Positions 61,451-64,000 of a stretch of DNA of 64,000 bases are shown here, one piece after another; position 1 is the stretch's first letter, and every line of letters starts with the position of its first letter. The stretch is taken from contig NZ_JACBZI010000001.1 in the NCBI RefSeq assembly GCF_013408145.1, forward strand, positions 1,533,501 to 1,597,500, given 5' to 3'. The DNA comes from Nocardioides marinus (GTDB taxonomy: Bacteria > Actinomycetota > Actinomycetes > Propionibacteriales > Nocardioidaceae). The position numbers were made by a program, and so were the translations under genes. The notes under the pieces were generated by a model. It worked only from the letters and a program-made list of their open reading frames with translations, had not been told where the DNA came from and searched no databases.

Positions 61451-62275
61451 ATGCACGCCTGGGTGGACGGTTCCCTGCTCCCCGACCCGCACGCGAGGGC
61501 CGTCCGGGTCACCGACCACGGGCTCACCGTCGGCGACGGGGTCTTCGAGACGCTCAAGGTCGTCGACGGTCGCCCGTTCGCCCTGGGACCCCACCTCGAC
61601 CGGCTGGGACGCAGCGCGACCGGGCTGGGCCTGGACGAGCCGGACCGGGAGTCCGTCCTCGCCGGCGTGCGCGCGGTCCTGGGGACGGCGCACCTCCCGC
61701 TCGGCCGGCTGCGGATCACCGTCACCGGGGGCCCGGCGCCGATGGGGTCGGGGCGTGGCGACGAGGGGCAGACGATCACCGTCGTGGCCGACGCGATGCC
61801 GCCTTCGGCCGCGAGCAGTGCCGTCGTCGCGGTCCCCTGGCCGCGCAACGAGCGCGGGGCGACCGCGGGGCTGAAGACGACGTCGTACGCCGAGAACGTC
61901 ATCGCCCTCGCGCACGCGAAGTCCCAGGGGGCCGACGAGGCGGTGTTCGCGAACACCGTCGGCGACCTGTGCGAGGGCACCGGCTCCAACATCTTCTACG
62001 CCGTCGACGGCGAGCTGCGCACGCCCACGCTGGCCAGCGGCTGCCTGGCCGGCGTCACGCGGGCGCTGGTGCTGCAGTGGTGCGGCGGCCACGAGGTCGA
62101 CGCTCCGCTCGCGCAGGTGGCGGCGCAGGCCGACGAGGTGTTCCTCGTGTCGACCACCCGCGACGTGCAGCCGGTCCTGCGGTGGGACGGACGCACCTGG
62201 GCCGAGCCCGGACCGCTCACCCTTGCCGCAGCACGGGCGTGGGCGGAGCGGGAGCCCGAGGGGTTCTCCCTCTAG
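61451..62275 (+). CDS. Class IV aminotransferase, 4-amino-4-deoxychorismate lyase-like
   Basis: A 274-residue fold-type IV PLP enzyme. DHGLTVGDGVFETLKVVDGRP near residue 20, the PLP lysine in GLKTTSYAENV (about residue 139), and EGTGSNIFYAVDGEL are shared with PabC and D-amino acid/branched-chain aminotransferases. The small size and FETLKV favour PabC (p-aminobenzoate for folate), with D-alanine transaminase as alternative. TACAGT at 61437-61442 is a -10 element eight bases before the ATG, so the mRNA is close to leaderless. Its stop shares CTAG with the convergent ssgA-like gene. Confidence 0.85.
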   Translation: MHAWVDGSLLPDPHARAVRVTDHGLTVGDGVFETLKVVDGRPFALGPHLDRLGRSATGLGLDEPDRESVLAGVRAVLGTAHLPLGRLRITVTGGPAPMGSGRGDEGQTITVVADAMPPSAASSAVVAVPWPRNERGATAGLKTTSYAENVIALAHAKSQGADEAVFANTVGDLCEGTGSNIFYAVDGELRTPTLASGCLAGVTRALVLQWCGGHEVDAPLAQVAAQADEVFLVSTTRDVQPVLRWDGRTWAEPGPLTLAAARAWAEREPEGFSL

Positions 62276-62733
62276 GCAGGGCGCCCGCGAGGCGTCAGCA
62301 GGTCGGCGACCAGGGCGTCGAGGTCCAGGTGCGCTGACTCGGTGCCCCACAGCACCAGGCAGAGGGAACGGGCCAGGAAGTCGTCGAGCTCGGGCATCGC
62401 GAGCCGGAGCACCAGGCGCCCCGAGGGGGCCTGCAGCCGGATCACCACCGCGTCGTCGAGGTCCGGGGTCAGGGTCGGCCACACCATGACGTCGCCGTCA
62501 CCGGCCGGGCCGCGCGCCCCGGTCACCAGCAGCTCGCGGGAGACCATCCAGGTCACGTCACCCTCGGAGGCGTGGAAGACCAGCGCCACGGCGTACGGGT
62601 CCTCGGGGTCGTAGACCAGGGACGCCGGCAGCTCGCCGCCGCGCTCGCCGGCGGACTCCAGGCACGTCATCCGCACCTCGGAGACGAGGACCGTGAGCGG
62701 CGCGCCGTGCATCGGCTCGGAGTGGTTCGGCAT
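62272..62733 (-). CDS. SsgA-like sporulation/cell-division regulator
   Basis: A 153-residue SALP (SsgA/SsgB-like) protein. The family core is visible: PASLVYDPEDPYAVALVFHA, VTWMVSRELLVTGARGPAGDGDVMVWP, and LRLAMPELDDFLARSL. In streptomycetes SsgB places FtsZ at septa with SsgA; in non-sporulating relatives one SALP remains and probably helps division. The ATG at 62733 follows a strong AGGAGG; Met8 is an alternative. Stop codons of this and the pabC-like gene overlap in CTAG. Confidence 0.9.
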   Translation of the reverse strand: MPNHSEPMHGAPLTVLVSEVRMTCLESAGERGGELPASLVYDPEDPYAVALVFHASEGDVTWMVSRELLVTGARGPAGDGDVMVWPTLTPDLDDAVVIRLQAPSGRLVLRLAMPELDDFLARSLCLVLWGTESAHLDLDALVADLLTPRGRPA

Positions 62734-62910
62734 CAGTCCTCCTGGCTGGCCCGGAGGCGGCCGGGCGGCCGTCTCTGTGGGAGGGACGCTGTTCCCATCG
62801 GCTCGTGACGCGGAAACCTTCAGGAGATTTCCGAGACGTTGCGGGAGGGGCCGTGCGCAGGCTCGCGCGGGGCCGTGGATGCCGATGCGGGGGAGCGCTG
62901 CGCCATGCGC

Positions 62911-62916
62911 TACAGT
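62911..62916 (+). promoter_or_regulatory. -10 element of the + strand tRNA-Val
   Basis: TACAGT fits TANNNT and lies 12 bases before the tRNA 5' end. No clear -35 is evident. The 195 bases between the ssgA-like start and this tRNA hold nothing else I can name. Confidence 0.55.
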
Positions 62917-62928
62917 CGGCCACCGCAC

Positions 62929-63000
62929 GGGCGATTGGCGCAGTGGTAGCGCGCTTCGTTCACACCGAAGAGGTCACTGGTTCGAACCCAGTATCGCCCA
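62929..63000 (+). tRNA. tRNA-Val (CAC)
   Basis: Begins GGGCGATTGGCGCAGTGGTA; anticodon loop TTCACAC between CTTCG and CGAAG gives CAC (valine). Acceptor stem GGGCGAT/ATCGCCC is complete and A73 is present, but the next bases are CCG, so CCA is not encoded. Its 3' half is repeated twice directly downstream. Confidence 0.97.
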
Positions 63001-63080
63001 CCGTTGCTTGATCTGAGGCGTGGTAGCGCGGCTCTGTCGTCGCACCGAAGAGGTCACTGGTTCGAACCCAGTATCGCCCA
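63001..63080 (+). pseudogene. tRNA-Val 3'-half repeat, copy 1
   Basis: An 80-base unit. Its last 38 bases (CACCGAAGAGGTC... to ATCGCCCA) equal the anticodon 3' strand, variable region, T arm and acceptor 3' strand of the tRNA before it. The D arm is only partly recognisable (GGCGTGGTAGCGCG), and the 5' acceptor strand and anticodon 5' strand are replaced (GCTCTGTCG in place of CTTCG), so no normal tRNA can fold. Confidence 0.85.
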
Positions 63081-63160
63081 CCGTTGCTTGATCTGAGGCG
63101 TGGTAGCGCGGCTCTGCCGTCGCACCGAAGAGGTCACTGGTTCGAACCCAGTATCGCCCA
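63081..63160 (+). pseudogene. tRNA-Val 3'-half repeat, copy 2
   Basis: Identical to copy 1 over 80 bases except for one base (GCTCTGCCG against GCTCTGTCG). Together with the intact tRNA it makes three copies of the 42-base stretch CACCGAAG...CCACCGT at an exact 80-base step (62963, 63043, 63123), the last followed by different sequence. Confidence 0.85.
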
Positions 63161-63168
63161 CCGTGCGC

Positions 63169-63210
63169 AGAGGCCCTCTGGCAGCGAATCCGCTGATCAG
63201 GGGGCCTTTC
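63169..63210 (+). terminator. Intrinsic terminator after the tRNA-Val array
   Basis: AGGCCCTCTG pairs with CAGGGGGCCT with one mismatch; inside, CAGCG and CGCTG pair around AATC. CCTTTCGCC follows, a short T run. It ends transcription of the tRNA and its two partial copies. Confidence 0.75.
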
Positions 63211-63270
63211 GCCTTGTTGCTAGTACGTCGGTCACGCGCCGCCGGCCCCGATCCGTGGCATGGTGGATCC

Positions 63271-63858
63271 ATGCGACTCCAGCGCACGGCGTACGCCGCG
63301 GTCGTCCCGTTCCTGTTGACGGCCCTGGTCGGATGCGGCTCGGACACCGCGGAGACCGCGGCCGACGACAGCAGCCCCACGCCGTCGGCGAGCACGAGCG
63401 CGGATCCCACGACCGACCCCTCTGCGGATGTCAGCGACGAGCCCAGCGCGGAGCCGTCGGTCGACCCGGACCCCGCGGTGGTCACCGGCATCGAGGGCAC
63501 CTTCGACGACGAGGCACTCACCGTGACCGTGGAGGTGCCCGAGCTGGTGGCCAGCGACCGGGTGCTGCTGATGTACCGCCAGCAGAAGCGTGACGTGCGG
63601 GTCGCCGTGGAGTCGATCCTGGTCGGCGACGAGCCGCGGCTCAACGGGGTGTGGACCGACTACAGCACCGAGATGAGCGGCAGGCTCAAGGACGTCGAGG
63701 CCACCTGGGACCTCGCCGCCGGGACGATCACGTTCACGCTGCGCGACCACCTCAACGGCACGCAGGCCACCGTCGCGGCGATCGGTCTCGGGCCCAAGGA
63801 CCGCTACCCGGTCGAGCCGCCCGCCGACGCGGTGAGCACGACGATCCAGCGCAGCTGA
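63271..63858 (+). CDS. Secreted lipoprotein, unknown function
   Basis: A 195-residue lipoprotein. The signal peptide ends in a lipobox LLTALVGC (Cys22). A Ser/Thr/Pro/Asp linker (about residues 25-70) keeps the folded part away from the membrane. The last 120 residues (GIEGTFDDEALTVTVEVPEL, VEATWDLAAGTITFTLRDHL) look like a beta-sandwich. I recognise no enzyme motif. ATG at 63271. It is a single gene between the tRNA array and the gene at the right edge. Confidence 0.8.
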   Translation: MRLQRTAYAAVVPFLLTALVGCGSDTAETAADDSSPTPSASTSADPTTDPSADVSDEPSAEPSVDPDPAVVTGIEGTFDDEALTVTVEVPELVASDRVLLMYRQQKRDVRVAVESILVGDEPRLNGVWTDYSTEMSGRLKDVEATWDLAAGTITFTLRDHLNGTQATVAAIGLGPKDRYPVEPPADAVSTTIQRS

Positions 63859-63919
63859 GCGCGCGCACGTCGAGCCATATCGAGTGGGGCACGGCCGGAG
63901 TCGGTCGATACCCTGCACG

Positions 63920-63939
63920 CACGCCCGGGACCGGGCGTG
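63920..63939 (+). promoter_or_regulatory. Leader hairpin before the right-edge gene
   Basis: CACGCCCGG (63920-63928) pairs with CCGGGCGTG (63931-63939), 25 bases before the GTG at 63965. It may be part of a 5' leader or the terminator of the lipoprotein gene. There is no T-box signature in the visible 100 bases. Confidence 0.4.
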
Positions 63940-63964
63940 GAACCCACCGAACAGGAGCACCGCT

Positions 63965-64000
63965 GTGTCCGAGCTGAGCATCGTCCGCGTCCACGCCGAG
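63965..64000 (+). CDS. Start of a gene cut by the right edge, possibly threonyl-tRNA synthetase
   Basis: Twelve codons, MSELSIVRVHAE, from a GTG 9 bases after CAGGAG. Beta-strand character and the pattern resemble the TGS domain that opens actinobacterial ThrRS, but twelve residues cannot prove it. Confidence 0.35.
   Translation, partial: MSELSIVRVHAE

Noticed and set aside
63001..63160. Two more functional tRNA-Val genes
   Set aside because: The 5' acceptor strand and anticodon stem cannot pair, so they are partial copies.

Overview
The window is chromosomal DNA from a very GC-rich actinobacterium, most likely Nocardioides or a close relative. Evidence: recA-recX with an actinobacterial SOS box and a PafBC-type RecA-NDp promoter, an SsgA-like division protein, an F420/LLM-class enzyme, a 13E12-type HNH gene, many TetR regulators, frequent GTG starts, ATGA/GTGA overlaps, and a GGTCGAG...CGAGACC palindrome of a kind common in that group. 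There is no phage, insertion sequence or CRISPR array.

Layout. 1-4.7 kb: one operon, all on +, with a DUF2064 protein (cut by the left edge), a methyltransferase, a cytochrome b/molybdopterin oxidoreductase fusion, a membrane protein and a two-component system. 4.9-6.6 kb: recA-recX. 6.8-9.6 kb: hydrolase (-), PPK2, and a HipA-like kinase/DUF3037 pair. 9.7-13.3 kb: assimilatory sulfur operon on - (cysteine leader peptide, sulfite reductase, 55-residue zinc ribbon, APS reductase, CbiX/SirB chelatase). 13.5-20.5 kb: glyA, a PAS/ATPase sensor, an AidB-like acyl-CoA dehydrogenase, a YihY/BrkB protein, a K+ channel, and a small gene behind a perfect SOS box.

20.6-35.4 kb is catabolic: a FadD19-like acyl-CoA ligase next to a KstR-like site, two divergent operons (FMO/TetR/hydrolase; DUF1059/SDR/SDR/LLM oxidoreductase/aminoglycoside-phosphotransferase-like kinase), a large PAS-GAF-SpoIIE-HATPase protein, and a Rieske oxygenase with a DapB-like reductase opposite a TetR gene. 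35.5-45.1 kb: 13E12 HNH gene, DksA/TraR protein, TetR, a diiron-oxygenase/reductase/ferredoxin fusion with a membrane partner, furA-katG, and an epimerase. 45.1-48.6 kb: a lipoprotein substrate-binding protein, an unknown partner and a TetR gene.

48.7-60.3 kb is a run of twelve + strand genes (TetR, P450, SDR, CYP51, ferredoxin, NTF2-like, ALDH, SDR, 6PGDH-like, CMD-like, hydrolase, amidohydrolase). From memory its order matches the Mycobacterium tuberculosis cyp51 locus (Rv0767c-Rv0763c plus Rv0768-Rv0771), here on one strand. The last 4 kb holds a secreted HNH nuclease, three - strand tRNAs (Val, Cys, Gly), pabC-like and ssgA-like genes, a + strand tRNA-Val followed by two 80-bp tandem copies carrying only the tRNA 3' half, a lipoprotein, and the first codons of a gene that may be thrS. 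No stretch over 300 bases lacks a gene.
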